From NCBI RefSeq assembly GCF_001440395.1, contig NZ_LLXZ01000128.1, positions 1-53,840 on the forward strand: a stretch of DNA of 53,840 nt. The letters are read 5' to 3'. Both the position numbers and the translations under genes were made by a program. Origin of the DNA: Bradyrhizobium jicamae (GTDB taxonomy: Bacteria > Pseudomonadota > Alphaproteobacteria > Rhizobiales > Xanthobacteraceae). This document shows, one piece after another, positions 36,846 through 46,710 of this stretch (the first letter of the stretch is position 1; each line of letters begins with the position of its first letter). The notes beneath the pieces are model-generated. The model saw only the letters and a program-made list of their open reading frames with translations, was not told the DNA's origin and ran no database searches.

Positions 36846-38264
36846 TCACTGGCGGCCGACAGTCCCGCTTTCTGCCCGTGCAATCTGCGGCGGCGTCCAG
36901 GTTCGATCGAGAACTTCACCTTTCGGCGCGTAGAGGCGCAGCATCAGCGTGAAGGGAGCCTTGGCAACCGGCAGCCAATTCGCTTCCTTGGCTGAACCGG
37001 GAGAGTCAGCCTGTATGTAAAGGTCCAGCGATCCGTCGGCGCTGGCAACCAGATTGCTGCGGTCGCCGATAGCCTGACGGTTCAGGGCGTTCGGAATGAA
37101 ATGCCCCTCACGGTCATAGGCGGTCAGCGACCAGAAGCCTTCGACGGGAGGGAATTTACCCTTGTCGAAATGCAGGACATATTTGTAGCTGCCGTCGAGA
37201 GGCTGCCCGTCGGCATCGGTCGAAAGAGATGGATATACCGCATCTTGCGGCAGGTTCATGCCAAGCCCGTATGACGCGACCGCGGCGCGGTACGGGTAGT
37301 CCACCCCAAAATCCGCGCTACGGACATTGTAAACCCAACCCTTGCCGCCCGCGCCTGCAGCCTGCTTGCCGAGCTTGTCGACCAAAGCCTTTCCATCGGA
37401 GGTCGCACGCTCGAACGCCTGCTTGACCGCAGGCGGCGCGGCGTCGAGATTGAAACTCTCCCCCGCCTTGAAGCCCACCCGCTCCAGACGATGGATCATT
37501 GGATAGTCAAACGCGTTCGGCGGATTATCCTTCAGCAACTCGGCGAAGCGACCGAAGAACGCGGGCGCGTCCATATTCTCAACCTGTTTCGGCGGCGGCG
37601 TTTTCATGTCGATGGCCGGGTCGACCGTGCCCTTTGGCGGCACGTAGTTGCCTTTGCCCCATGCTGAGAGCGGTGTGAGTCTATAGCCAGCCTGTATCTT
37701 GTGGACGTTGTCGTAGTCGGCAGCACCATTGGTTTGCGTACGCCCGCCGATGGCCACGAAGCGGGTTGGACTGCGGATGAGTTCAAGTCCGCTCGGAGCA
37801 GTGCCCTGCCAGCGCGGGCCTGCAATAAGGAAATCGCGAGCCGTGTTGCGACCCGTCGTGCGCGTGCCCGGTGCGGCGAACACGTCGGTCCACAAGCTCA
37901 ACATCGGCAACATGAAATAGCGGTCGGTGGCCGGCACAGAAAGGACGATCGGCTCGCGACCTAAATCGAGGCTGGCGACTGAATATAGCGTGTCGGCGTT
38001 CGGGCGGACGACTGCCTTGAAGTCTGCCGGCGGAAATGCCTTGGCGTGACCGAACTGATTGAACGGAGCCTGCGCCGGAATTCCGGTCGGCTCAGCGTAA
38101 TTGGCCGCCTGAATCGTCGTCACATATTCGACCATCATTGGATACGCGTAGACATACGCATCCTTGGCGATCTCATACGCTTGCTGTTCGGAGATTTGCT
38201 GCGCCGGAGCTTGGGAAATCAGGGTGAATGCCAACGCGGCTGATCCGGCAACTGTTCGGAGCAT
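36846..38264 (-). CDS. Secreted DUF1254/DUF1214 protein
   Basis: A 472-residue exported protein. ATG 38264 follows GAGGAAAT. The signal peptide MLRTVAGSAALAFTLISQAP ends near APAQQ. The N-terminal DUF1254 domain (about residues 30-190) carries AYEIAKDAYVYAYPMMVEY and FKAVVRPNADTLYSVASLDL. The C-terminal DUF1214 domain (about 330-450) carries LDGSYKYVLHFDKGKFPPVE, GFWSLTAYD and the ending. This tandem is widespread in proteobacteria and its function is unknown. The gene converges with the livHMGF unit. Confidence 0.9.
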   Translation of the reverse strand: MLRTVAGSAALAFTLISQAPAQQISEQQAYEIAKDAYVYAYPMMVEYVTTIQAANYAEPTGIPAQAPFNQFGHAKAFPPADFKAVVRPNADTLYSVASLDLGREPIVLSVPATDRYFMLPMLSLWTDVFAAPGTRTTGRNTARDFLIAGPRWQGTAPSGLELIRSPTRFVAIGGRTQTNGAADYDNVHKIQAGYRLTPLSAWGKGNYVPPKGTVDPAIDMKTPPPKQVENMDAPAFFGRFAELLKDNPPNAFDYPMIHRLERVGFKAGESFNLDAAPPAVKQAFERATSDGKALVDKLGKQAAGAGGKGWVYNVRSADFGVDYPYRAAVASYGLGMNLPQDAVYPSLSTDADGQPLDGSYKYVLHFDKGKFPPVEGFWSLTAYDREGHFIPNALNRQAIGDRSNLVASADGSLDLYIQADSPGSAKEANWLPVAKAPFTLMLRLYAPKGEVLDRTWTPPQIARAESGTVGRQ

Positions 38265-38742
38265 GGATTTCCTCCTCTATTGCGACCCGAGGACGGCGTG
38301 CTGCGATTGCGCTTGGACTATTGATCAACGTGTCAACCTGTCAGGGGCGGTATTTGGTTCTTGTCTTTGCATCGCAGGTTGCAGCGCCAGTGTATCCCCC
38401 ATCTGAGGAAAAGCGGACAGGGAAAGTCCGTTTCGGGGTCATCAAAGGCATGCCCGGTCCAGCCCTTCGGGCTTTCGTCAGTCCAAACCCCGGACATTGG
38501 CTGGCGCGACCACTGGATTACTTTTCAATCGGGCTCTGGGGGCATGTGCCCCGGTTCCAGATAATTTCCCGGTCATTGGAACCTTTGGGTTCCCGGCGCA
38601 TTGGAAACCCGGGCTGAGTTCCATGTCATTGATTTCACGACCTTAACCGTTGTTCCAACTTGATCTGCCGCCGGGGCAGCGGTTCTATTTGTGGAGTTGC
38701 GTCTCAGCCAATGAGATTCGCGCGAACTGGCCGAGGAAACAC
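38265..38742. other. Divergent intergenic region, no gene seen
   Basis: 478 bases between the DUF1254 gene and the poly-HAMP kinase. Open frames here are not coding-like. It must hold both promoters. A GGAAC at 38578 with CATT 16 bases further on loosely recalls an extracytoplasmic-sigma (EcfG-type) site but is not convincing. A GAGGAAAC ribosome binding site precedes the kinase ATG. Confidence 0.5.
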
Positions 38743-41700
38743 ATGAGTGATCTTTCCCCTGAAGCATCACCCTCCGCCCGCCGGGTCGCCAAACCCAAGC
38801 CTCCAAACACCAACGGCGCCACCGATCCGCTACAGGATTTCTTGCATGCCTTGCAGGCGATGCGCGCCGGCGATTTCTCGGTCCGGATGACCGGCGACCA
38901 CATCGGCATCGAGGGCAAGATTGCCGACACCTTCAACGAGATCGTCGCTGCCAACCAGCGCATGGCGCAACAGCTGGAGCGCGTCGGCCAGGTGGTGGGG
39001 CGCGAAGGCAAGACCCGCCAGCGCGTCAAGTTCGACCTTGCCAGCGGCTCATGGGCGGACATGGAAGGCTCCGTCAACACGCTGATCGACGACCTGCTGT
39101 GGCCAACCCGCGAAGTGACACGCGCAGTTGCCGCGGTGGCCCAAGGCGACCTGTTGCAGACCGTGCAGCTCGATGTCGAGGGCCGCCCACTTGGCGGCGA
39201 ATTCTTGCAGTCGGCCAACATCGTCAACACGATGATCAAGCAGCTCGGCGTGTTCACCTCAGAAGTCACGCGCGTGGCGCGCGAGGTCGGCACCGAGGGC
39301 AAGCTCGGCGGCCAGGCCCAGGTGCCGGAAGTGACCGGTGTCTGGAAGGACCTGACCGAGAGCGTCAACTCGATGGCCAACAACTTGACCGGCCAGGTCC
39401 GCAACATCGCCGAGGTCACCATCGCGGTGGCCAATGGCGACCTGTCGAAGAAGATTACGGTCGACGTCCGCGGCGAAATCCTGCAGCTCAAGGAAGCCAT
39501 CAACACGATGGTGGACCAGCTGCGCTCCTTCGCCTCCGAAGTCACTCGTGTGGCGCGCGAAGTCGGCACCGACGGCAAGCTCGGCGGCCAGGCCATCGTG
39601 CCCGGCGTCGCCGGCACCTGGAAGGACCTGACCGACTCCGTCAACGCGATGTGCGGCAACCTCACCGCCCAGGTCCGCAACATCGCCAACGTCACCACCG
39701 CGGTCGCCCGTGGTGACCTCTCGCGCAAGATCACGGTGGACGTCCGCGGCGAAATTTTGGAGCTGAAGGACACCATCAACACGATGGTCGACCAGCTCAA
39801 CTCGTTCGCCTCGGAAGTGACCCGCGTCGCCCGCGAGGTCGGCACCGAAGGCAAGCTCGGCGGTCAGGCGCAGGTGCCCGGCGTCGCCGGCACCTGGAAG
39901 GACCTCACCGACAACGTCAACTTCATGGCCTCCAACCTGACGGCGCAGGTCCGCAACATCGCCGACGTCGCCACCGCCATTGCCGGCGGCGACCTCTCCA
40001 AGAAGATCACAGTGAACGTTTCGGGCGAGATCCTTCAGTTGAAGGAAACGCTGAACACGATGGTCGACCAGCTCAACGCCTTTGCCGGCGAAGTCACGCG
40101 CGTCGCGCGCGAAGTCGGCACCGAGGGACGGCTCGGCGGCCAGGCCAACGTGCTCGGCGTCGCCGGCACCTGGAAGGACCTCACCGAGAGCGTCAACTCG
40201 ATGGCCTCCAACCTGACGGCGCAGGTCCGCAACATCGCCGAGGTGACGACCGCGGTCGCCAACGGCGACCTGTCGAAGAAGATCACGGTGGACGTGCGCG
40301 GCGAAATCCTGGAGCTGAAGGACACCATCAATACGATGGTGGACCAGCTCAACGCCTTCGCCGGCGAAGTGACGCGCGTCGCGCGCGAAGTCGGCACCGA
40401 AGGCAAGCTCGGCGGCCAGGCCAACGTGCGCGGCGTCGCCGGCACCTGGAAGGACCTCACCGACAACGTCAACTCGATGGCCGGTAACCTCACCGCGCAG
40501 GTCCGCAACATCGCCGACGTCGCGACCGCCGTGGCCAAGGGCGACCTGTCGAAGAAGATCACGGTGAACGTCTCTGGCGAAATCCTTCAGCTGAAGGAGA
40601 CGCTGAACACGATGGTCGACCAGCTCAATGCCTTTGCCGGCGAAGTCACACGCGTCGCCCGCGAGGTCGGCACCGACGGCAAGCTCGGCGGCCAGGCCGA
40701 AGTGCCCGGCGTCGCCGGCACCTGGAAGGATTTGACGGACTCGGTGAACTCGATGGCGGGCAACCTCACCGCCCAGGTCCGCAACATCGCGGAAGTCGCG
40801 ACCGCGATTGCCGGCGGCGACCTCTCGCGAAAAATCACGGTCGACGTGCGCGGCGAGATCCTGCAGCTCAAGGAAACGCTGAACACGATGGTCGACCAGC
40901 TCAACCGCTTCGCGGGCGAAGTGACCCGCGTGGCGCGCGAGGTCGGCACCGAGGGGCGGTTGGGCGGTCAGGCCAACGTGCCCGGCGTCGCCGGCACCTG
41001 GAAGGACCTCACCGACAACGTCAACTCGATGGCCGGCAATCTGACCGGCCAGGTCCGCAACATCGCCGAAGTGACGACGGCGGTGGCGAAGGGCGACCTG
41101 TCGAAAAAGATCACGGTCGACGTCAAGGGCGAGATTCTCGAGCTGAAGAACACCGTCAACACGATGGTGGACCAGCTCAACGCGTTCGCTTCCGAAGTCA
41201 CCCGCGTGGCGCGCGAGGTCGGCACTGAAGGCAAGCTCGGCGGCCAGGCCCAGGTGCCTGAAGTCGCCGGCACCTGGAAAGACCTCACCGACAACGTCAA
41301 CTTCATGGCGTCGAATCTGACCGCGCAGGTCCGCAACATCGCGGAGGTCGCGACCGCGATCGCCGGCGGCGACCTCTCGAAGAAGATCACGGTGGACGTG
41401 CGCGGCGAAATCCTGCTGCTCAAGGACACCCTGAACACGATGGTCGAGCAGCTACGCTCCTTTGCCGCCGAAGTGACGCGCGTCGCGCGCGAGGTCGGCA
41501 CCGAGGGACGGCTCGGCGGCCAGGCCGTGGTGCCCGGCGTCGGCGGCACCTGGAAGGATTTGACCGACAACGTCAACCTCTTGGCCGCCAACTTGACCAC
41601 GCAGGTCCGCAACATCGCCGAAGTCACGACCGCCGTGGCGCGCGGCGACCTGTCGCGCAAGATCACCGTGGACGTGAAGGGCGAAATCCTCGAACTGAAG

Positions 41701-44700
41701 AACACCATCAACACGATGGTCGACCAGCTCAACGCGTTTGCCGGCGAAGTGACGCGCGTGGCGCGCGAGGTCGGCACCGAGGGCAAGCTCGGCGGTCAGG
41801 CGCAAGTGCCCGGCGTCGCCGGCACCTGGAAGGACCTCACCGACACCGTCAACTTCATGGCGGCCAACCTGACCGAACAGGTCCGCGGCATCGTCAAGGT
41901 CGTGACCGCAGTCGCCAACGGCGATCTGAAACAGAACCTGACGGTGAAATCGAAGGGCGAAGTCGCCGCGCTGGCCGACACCATCAACAACATGACCGAG
42001 ACGCTGGCGACCTTCGCCGATCAGGTGACCAGCGTGGCGCGCGAAGTCGGCGTCGAGGGACGGCTCGGCGGCCAGGCCAACGTGCCTGGTGCTGCCGGCA
42101 CCTGGAAGGACCTCACCGGCAACGTCAACCTGCTCGCCGCCAACCTGACTTCCCAGGTTCGCTCGATCGCGGAAGTGGCGACCGCCGTGACCAAGGGCGA
42201 CCTGACCCGCTCGATCCAGGTCGACGCCCGCGGCGAAGTCGCCGAACTCAAGGACAACATCAACACGATGATCGGCAATCTGCGTCTGACGACGCAGGTC
42301 AACACCGAGCAGGACTGGCTGAAGACCAACCTCGCCCGCTTCACCAACATGCTGCAGGGGCAGCGCGAGCTGTCCACCGTGGGCCGGCTGCTGCTGACCG
42401 AACTGGCCCCGCTGGTCAACGCGCATATGGGCGTAATCTACCAGGTCGAAAGCGCCGACTATCCGCAATTGCACCTGCTCTCCTCTTACGCCGGCGACAG
42501 CGCCATTCCGCATCCAATCGTCGTGGAGTTCGGCGAAGGCCTGATCGGCCAGTGCGCCCTGGACAAGCGGCAGCGGCTGATAGCCGACATCCCCCACGAT
42601 ACGGCGCCGGTCAATTCGGCGCTACTGCGCGTGATCCCCCGGAACATCGTCGTGCTTCCCGTATTGTTCGAGAACCAGGTGAAAGCCGTGATCGAGCTTT
42701 CCTCGATTTCCTCGTTCACGACCTCACAGATGACCTTCCTCGAACAGCTCACCGACTCTATCGGCATCGTGCTCAACTCCATCGAGGCCACGATGCAGAC
42801 CGAGGGCCTGCTGAAGCAATCCCAGCAGCTCGCCGGCGAATTGCAGACGCAGCAGAAGGAATTGCAGCAGACCAACGACCAGCTCGAGCAGAAGGCGCAG
42901 CAGCTCGCCGAACGCAACGTCGAGGTGGAAAGGAAGAACCAGGAAATCGAACAGGCGCGGCGCGCGCTCGAGGAAAAGGCGACGGAGCTTGCGCTGACCT
43001 CGAAGTACAAGTCCGAATTCCTCGCCAACATGTCGCACGAACTGCGCACGCCGCTCAACAGCATCCTGATCCTCGGCCAGCAGCTCACCGAAAACCCCGA
43101 CGGCAATCTGTCGGCCAAGCAGGTCGAGTTCGCCCGCACCATCCACGGCGCCGGCACCGACCTTCTCAATTTGATCAGCGACATCCTCGACCTCTCGAAG
43201 ATCGAATCCGGCACGGTGACGGTCGATGCCGAGGAGATACTGACCTCCAATCTGCTCGAGACCGTCGGACGGCCGTTCAGGCACGAGGCTGAAAATCGCC
43301 GCCTGTCGTTCAATATCTCGGTCGACGAGAATCTGAGCCGCAGCATGGTGACCGACTCCAAGCGCCTGCAGCAGGTTCTGAAGAATCTGCTGTCGAACGC
43401 GTTCAAGTTCACCGCCGAGGGCGGCGTGGAGCTGAAGGTATCGGCCGCCGTCGGCGGCTGGAGCGCCGAGCATCCGATCCTCAATCATGCGCCCGCCGTC
43501 GTTGCCTTCGAGGTGACGGACACCGGCATCGGCATTCCCCTGGAGAAGCAGAAGCTGATCTTCGAGGCGTTCCAGCAGGCGGACGCCGGCACCAGCCGCA
43601 AATACGGCGGCACCGGCCTCGGCCTTGCCATCAGCCGCGAGCTCGCAAGCCTGCTCGGCGGCGAAATCCATCTGCGCAGCGCGCCCGGCAAGGGCTCTAC
43701 CTTCGTGCTGTATCTGCCGCTGAAATATTCCGGCCCCACGATCGCGGCGCGCACCCCTGCCCCCTCGTCGTTCACGCCCGCACCGGCGCTGCAGGTCGCT
43801 TCGACGCAGGAGCGCGCCATCGAGCAGTTACCCGACGATCGCCTCAATCTCGAGCCGGGAGATACCATCCTGCTGATTGTCGAGGACGATCCGCATTATG
43901 CGCGGGTGCTGATCGATCTCGCCCGCGACAAGAACTTCAAGGTGCTGGTCGCCAGCCGAGGCGCCGAGGCGCTCGAACTCGCCAAGCAGTTCCAGCCGGC
44001 CGCGGTTTCGCTCGACGTCTTCCTGCCGGACATGCTGGGCTGGACCGTGCTGAGCCAGCTCAAGCACAACCCGCTGACGCGGCATATTCCGGTACAGATC
44101 ATCACGCTCGACGAAGATCGCCAGCACGCGCTGGCGCGCGGCGCGTTCTCCTTCGTCAACAAGCCGACGACGACGGAAGGCGTCAGCGCGGCGCTGTCGC
44201 AGATCAAGGAGTACGCCAAACCCCGTCGCAAGCGCCTTCTGATCGTGGAAGACAATGCCGCCGAGCAGATGAGCATCACCGAACTGCTCGGGCATGACGA
44301 CATTGAGATCCTTACCGCCGATACCGGCGCCGATGCGCTGTCGACGTTGCGGAACCAACCCTGCGACTGCGTCGTTCTGGATCTGCGATTGCCGGACATG
44401 AGCGGCTTCGAGGTACTTGACCGTCTCCGCAACGACGAAACGCTGTCGAACGTGCCGGTCGTGGTGTTCACCGGGCGGGAACTTTCGGCCGAGGAAGACG
44501 CGGAACTTCACACCATGGCGCGAAGCATCGTGGTGAAAGGCGTCGAGTCGCCGGAACGCCTGCTCGACGAAACGTCGCTGTTTTTGCACCGTGTGATCAC
44601 GGAATTGCCCGTCGAAAAGCAGAGGATGCTGGAGAAGCTCAACAGTTCCGATGAGGACCTGGTTGGCAAGACCGCGTTGCTGGTCGACGACGACGCCCGC

Positions 44701-45033
44701 AACATCTTTGCCCTTTCCAGCGTGCTGGAACGCCGCGGTATGAAGGTGTTAACCGCAACCACCGGCCATGAGGCGATTGCTCTGGTCGAATCGAACCCCA
44801 ACATCGCGATCGTGTTGATGGATATCATGATGCCGCAAATGGACGGATATCAGACCATTGGCGTCATCAGGCAAAACCCGTCCTTCGGACGCCTGCCGAT
44901 TATCGCACTGACCGCCAAGGCCATGAAAGGCGACCGCGAGAAATGTCTCGAAGCCGGCGCTTCGGACTATCTCGCCAAACCCGTCAATACTGAGCAGTTG
45001 CTGCTCGCCATCCGAATGTGGTTACACCGCTGA
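38743..45033 (+). CDS. Soluble poly-HAMP hybrid histidine kinase with three receiver domains
   Basis: A 2096-residue hybrid sensor kinase from ATG 38743. No signal peptide or membrane helix is visible, so it is cytoplasmic. Domains: a divergent HAMP-like lead (about 30-173); eleven tandem 92-residue units (174-1185), each with two HAMP-like halves (EVTRVAREVGTEGKLGGQA... and AEVTTAVA.GDLSKKITV...); a GAF-like domain (about 1205-1360); a Gln/Glu-rich coiled coil (about 1365-1420); HisKA with phospho-His1432 in MSHELRTPLNS; HATPase with VTDTGIGIP and GGTGLGLAI; and three receivers with Asp1758, Asp1880 and Asp2027. The layout resembles group III fungal kinases (Nik1/Hik1), which sense osmotic stress by repeated HAMP modules. 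The HWE kinase starts 13 bases after its stop, so the two are probably co-transcribed. Confidence 0.92.
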   Translation: MSDLSPEASPSARRVAKPKPPNTNGATDPLQDFLHALQAMRAGDFSVRMTGDHIGIEGKIADTFNEIVAANQRMAQQLERVGQVVGREGKTRQRVKFDLASGSWADMEGSVNTLIDDLLWPTREVTRAVAAVAQGDLLQTVQLDVEGRPLGGEFLQSANIVNTMIKQLGVFTSEVTRVAREVGTEGKLGGQAQVPEVTGVWKDLTESVNSMANNLTGQVRNIAEVTIAVANGDLSKKITVDVRGEILQLKEAINTMVDQLRSFASEVTRVAREVGTDGKLGGQAIVPGVAGTWKDLTDSVNAMCGNLTAQVRNIANVTTAVARGDLSRKITVDVRGEILELKDTINTMVDQLNSFASEVTRVAREVGTEGKLGGQAQVPGVAGTWKDLTDNVNFMASNLTAQVRNIADVATAIAGGDLSKKITVNVSGEILQLKETLNTMVDQLNAFAGEVTRVAREVGTEGRLGGQANVLGVAGTWKDLTESVNSMASNLTAQVRNIAEVTTAVANGDLSKKITVDVRGEILELKDTINTMVDQLNAFAGEVTRVAREVGTEGKLGGQANVRGVAGTWKDLTDNVNSMAGNLTAQVRNIADVATAVAKGDLSKKITVNVSGEILQLKETLNTMVDQLNAFAGEVTRVAREVGTDGKLGGQAEVPGVAGTWKDLTDSVNSMAGNLTAQVRNIAEVATAIAGGDLSRKITVDVRGEILQLKETLNTMVDQLNRFAGEVTRVAREVGTEGRLGGQANVPGVAGTWKDLTDNVNSMAGNLTGQVRNIAEVTTAVAKGDLSKKITVDVKGEILELKNTVNTMVDQLNAFASEVTRVAREVGTEGKLGGQAQVPEVAGTWKDLTDNVNFMASNLTAQVRNIAEVATAIAGGDLSKKITVDVRGEILLLKDTLNTMVEQLRSFAAEVTRVAREVGTEGRLGGQAVVPGVGGTWKDLTDNVNLLAANLTTQVRNIAEVTTAVARGDLSRKITVDVKGEILELKNTINTMVDQLNAFAGEVTRVAREVGTEGKLGGQAQVPGVAGTWKDLTDTVNFMAANLTEQVRGIVKVVTAVANGDLKQNLTVKSKGEVAALADTINNMTETLATFADQVTSVAREVGVEGRLGGQANVPGAAGTWKDLTGNVNLLAANLTSQVRSIAEVATAVTKGDLTRSIQVDARGEVAELKDNINTMIGNLRLTTQVNTEQDWLKTNLARFTNMLQGQRELSTVGRLLLTELAPLVNAHMGVIYQVESADYPQLHLLSSYAGDSAIPHPIVVEFGEGLIGQCALDKRQRLIADIPHDTAPVNSALLRVIPRNIVVLPVLFENQVKAVIELSSISSFTTSQMTFLEQLTDSIGIVLNSIEATMQTEGLLKQSQQLAGELQTQQKELQQTNDQLEQKAQQLAERNVEVERKNQEIEQARRALEEKATELALTSKYKSEFLANMSHELRTPLNSILILGQQLTENPDGNLSAKQVEFARTIHGAGTDLLNLISDILDLSKIESGTVTVDAEEILTSNLLETVGRPFRHEAENRRLSFNISVDENLSRSMVTDSKRLQQVLKNLLSNAFKFTAEGGVELKVSAAVGGWSAEHPILNHAPAVVAFEVTDTGIGIPLEKQKLIFEAFQQADAGTSRKYGGTGLGLAISRELASLLGGEIHLRSAPGKGSTFVLYLPLKYSGPTIAARTPAPSSFTPAPALQVASTQERAIEQLPDDRLNLEPGDTILLIVEDDPHYARVLIDLARDKNFKVLVASRGAEALELAKQFQPAAVSLDVFLPDMLGWTVLSQLKHNPLTRHIPVQIITLDEDRQHALARGAFSFVNKPTTTEGVSAALSQIKEYAKPRRKRLLIVEDNAAEQMSITELLGHDDIEILTADTGADALSTLRNQPCDCVVLDLRLPDMSGFEVLDRLRNDETLSNVPVVVFTGRELSAEEDAELHTMARSIVVKGVESPERLLDETSLFLHRVITELPVEKQRMLEKLNSSDEDLVGKTALLVDDDARNIFALSSVLERRGMKVLTATTGHEAIALVESNPNIAIVLMDIMMPQMDGYQTIGVIRQNPSFGRLPIIALTAKAMKGDREKCLEAGASDYLAKPVNTEQLLLAIRMWLHR
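39262..42297 (+). repeat. Eleven tandem 276-bp in-frame repeats
   Basis: Units start at 39262, 39538, 39814, 40090, 40366, 40642, 40918, 41194, 41470, 41746 and 42022, each exactly 276 bases. Units 1-9 are very similar at both protein and DNA level. Units 10 and 11 are more diverged. Units 3 and 5 share ITVNVSGEILQLKETLNTM, unlike units 4 and 6, suggesting past duplication of two-unit blocks. Confidence 0.95.
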
Positions 45034-45046
45034 TCGGCGTAAACAG

Positions 45047-46528
45047 ATGATGGATCAAGAAAAGGTAAACATTCTTCTGGTTGACGATCAGCCGGCGAAG
45101 CTGCTCGCCTATGAAGTCATCCTGAAGGAACTGGGCGAGAACCTGGTCAAGGCCTCGTCCGGCCGCGAAGCGCTCGAGTTCCTGCTGAAGAACGACGTTG
45201 CCATCATCCTGGTCGACGTCTGCATGCCGGAGCTCGACGGCTTCGAGCTCGCCGCCATGATCCGCGAGCATCCGCGCTTCCAGAAGACGGCGATGATCTT
45301 CATCTCCGCAATCCAGGTCAGCGATTTCGACCGGCTGCGCGGCTATGAGATGGGCGCGGTCGATTATGTTCCGGTGCCTGTGGTGCCGGAAGTGCTGCGC
45401 GCGAAGATCAAGGTGTTCGCGGAACTCTATCGCAAGACGCGCCAGCTCGAGCGGCTCAACATCGAACTCGAAGACCGGGTTCGCGCCCGTACCGCCGAAC
45501 TGGAGGAATCACATGCCCGCCTTCTGGAAAGCGAGCAGCGCCGCAGTCTGGCGATCGCCGCCGGCAAGATGGGCTCGTGGGATTGGGACTGGGTCAATGG
45601 CGACTTTATGTGGGACGAAGGCCAGTATCAGATCCTCGGCGTCGATCCCGGCAAGTTCGAACTGACGCCGGCCAATATCCAGGCGCTGTTCCATCCCGAC
45701 GACATCAGTGAACTGCACGAGGCCTGGGCGAGCTTCGCCCGCGGCGCGAAATCCTACGAAGCGGAATTCCGCATCGTCCGGCCGAATGGCGAGATGCGCT
45801 GGTGCGCGGGAACGGCCGCGGCAAGCATCGACAAGGGCGGCCGCGTCATCCGCGTTTCCGGCGTCACTGTCGATATCACCGAGCGCAAACAGGCCGAAGA
45901 GCGGCAGAACCTTCTGGCGCGGGAGGTCGATCACCGCGCCAAGAACGCATTGGCACTCGCGCAATCCATCGTCCGGCTGACGCGCGGCGAGAACGTGAAG
46001 ACCTACGTCCGTTCGGTGGAGGGGCGGATCAATGCGCTGGCGCGTGTGCACACCGTGCTCTCATTGTCGAGCTGGCAAGGCGCCGAGATCAGGAAACTGA
46101 TCGCCGAGGAGTTGGCGCCCTATTCTACCGGCGAGCAGATCGACTTGTCAGGTCCGGAGGTCCAGTTCGAGCCGGCGACGGCGCAGACCGTCGCGCTGGT
46201 GCTGCACGAGCTCGTCACCAATTCCGCCAAGTACGGCGCACTATCCGCGTTGTCGGGCCGGCTGTCGGTGAACTGGGAGGACCAGGCAGGCGTCCTCAGG
46301 ATCACATGGTCCGAGACCGGTGGACCGCCGGTCGTAAAGCCGGTGTCACGAGGGTTCGGAACCAGAAGCGTAATCGCCAGCATCGAGTCGCAACTCGGCG
46401 GCCAGGCCGAATTCGACTGGCGCCCCGAAGGCCTGCTGTGCCACCTCTCGGTGCCGTTGTCGCACCGGCAGTTTGCCGCCGGTCCGGTTGCCGCCGACGG
46501 CAACGGTCTGCGGCGCGCCGAGCGATAA
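45047..46528 (+). CDS. REC-PAS-HWE histidine kinase
   Basis: A 493-residue cytoplasmic kinase. The N-terminal receiver (about 7-125) has phospho-Asp57 in VAIILVDVCMPELDGFEL. A short coiled coil (about 128-170) leads to a PAS domain (about 175-280) with MGSWDWDWVNGDFMWDE. The kinase core is HWE type, with His296 in EVDHRAKNALALAQS, the downstream SLSSWQGAEIRKLI and an HATPase N-box ELVTNSAKYGA. HWE kinases often feed stress or light signals in alphaproteobacteria. Its own receiver can accept phosphate from the poly-HAMP kinase encoded 13 bases upstream, making a likely phosphorelay. Confidence 0.9.
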   Translation: MMDQEKVNILLVDDQPAKLLAYEVILKELGENLVKASSGREALEFLLKNDVAIILVDVCMPELDGFELAAMIREHPRFQKTAMIFISAIQVSDFDRLRGYEMGAVDYVPVPVVPEVLRAKIKVFAELYRKTRQLERLNIELEDRVRARTAELEESHARLLESEQRRSLAIAAGKMGSWDWDWVNGDFMWDEGQYQILGVDPGKFELTPANIQALFHPDDISELHEAWASFARGAKSYEAEFRIVRPNGEMRWCAGTAAASIDKGGRVIRVSGVTVDITERKQAEERQNLLAREVDHRAKNALALAQSIVRLTRGENVKTYVRSVEGRINALARVHTVLSLSSWQGAEIRKLIAEELAPYSTGEQIDLSGPEVQFEPATAQTVALVLHELVTNSAKYGALSALSGRLSVNWEDQAGVLRITWSETGGPPVVKPVSRGFGTRSVIASIESQLGGQAEFDWRPEGLLCHLSVPLSHRQFAAGPVAADGNGLRRAER

Positions 46529-46575
46529 GCGGCGGACCAGCGGCCATGCAGAATCTGTTGTCATACGCCGGACGG

Positions 46576-46710
46576 CTAGAGCATGACCCGGAAAAGTGGG
46601 TACCGGTTTTCCCTCGCGACAAACGCGGAACGCGTTTGCGCGGAGACCATGCTCAAATCAAAGAGATAGAGCGGGATGACGATTCGAAGAAAAGTCATCA
46701 CGCTCTAGAG
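46576..46710. repeat. Dispersed repeat family B, copy 2 (inverted relative to copy 1)
   Basis: The reverse complement matches 11377-11503 along most of its length (GAGCATGGTCTCCGCGCAAA, GTTTGTCGCGAGGGAAAACC and the terminal GCGTGATGAC hairpin). Its right end, CTCTAGAG, supplies the stop codon of the minus-strand response regulator. Confidence 0.85.

Noticed and set aside
38578..38603. GGAAC-N16-CATT as an EcfG sigma promoter for the poly-HAMP kinase
   Set aside because: The -10 element departs from the expected CGTT and several GGAA sequences lie nearby; not convincing.
39262..42297. Tandem array considered as a CRISPR or satellite
   Set aside because: The units are in frame, 276 bases long, coding and without spacers.
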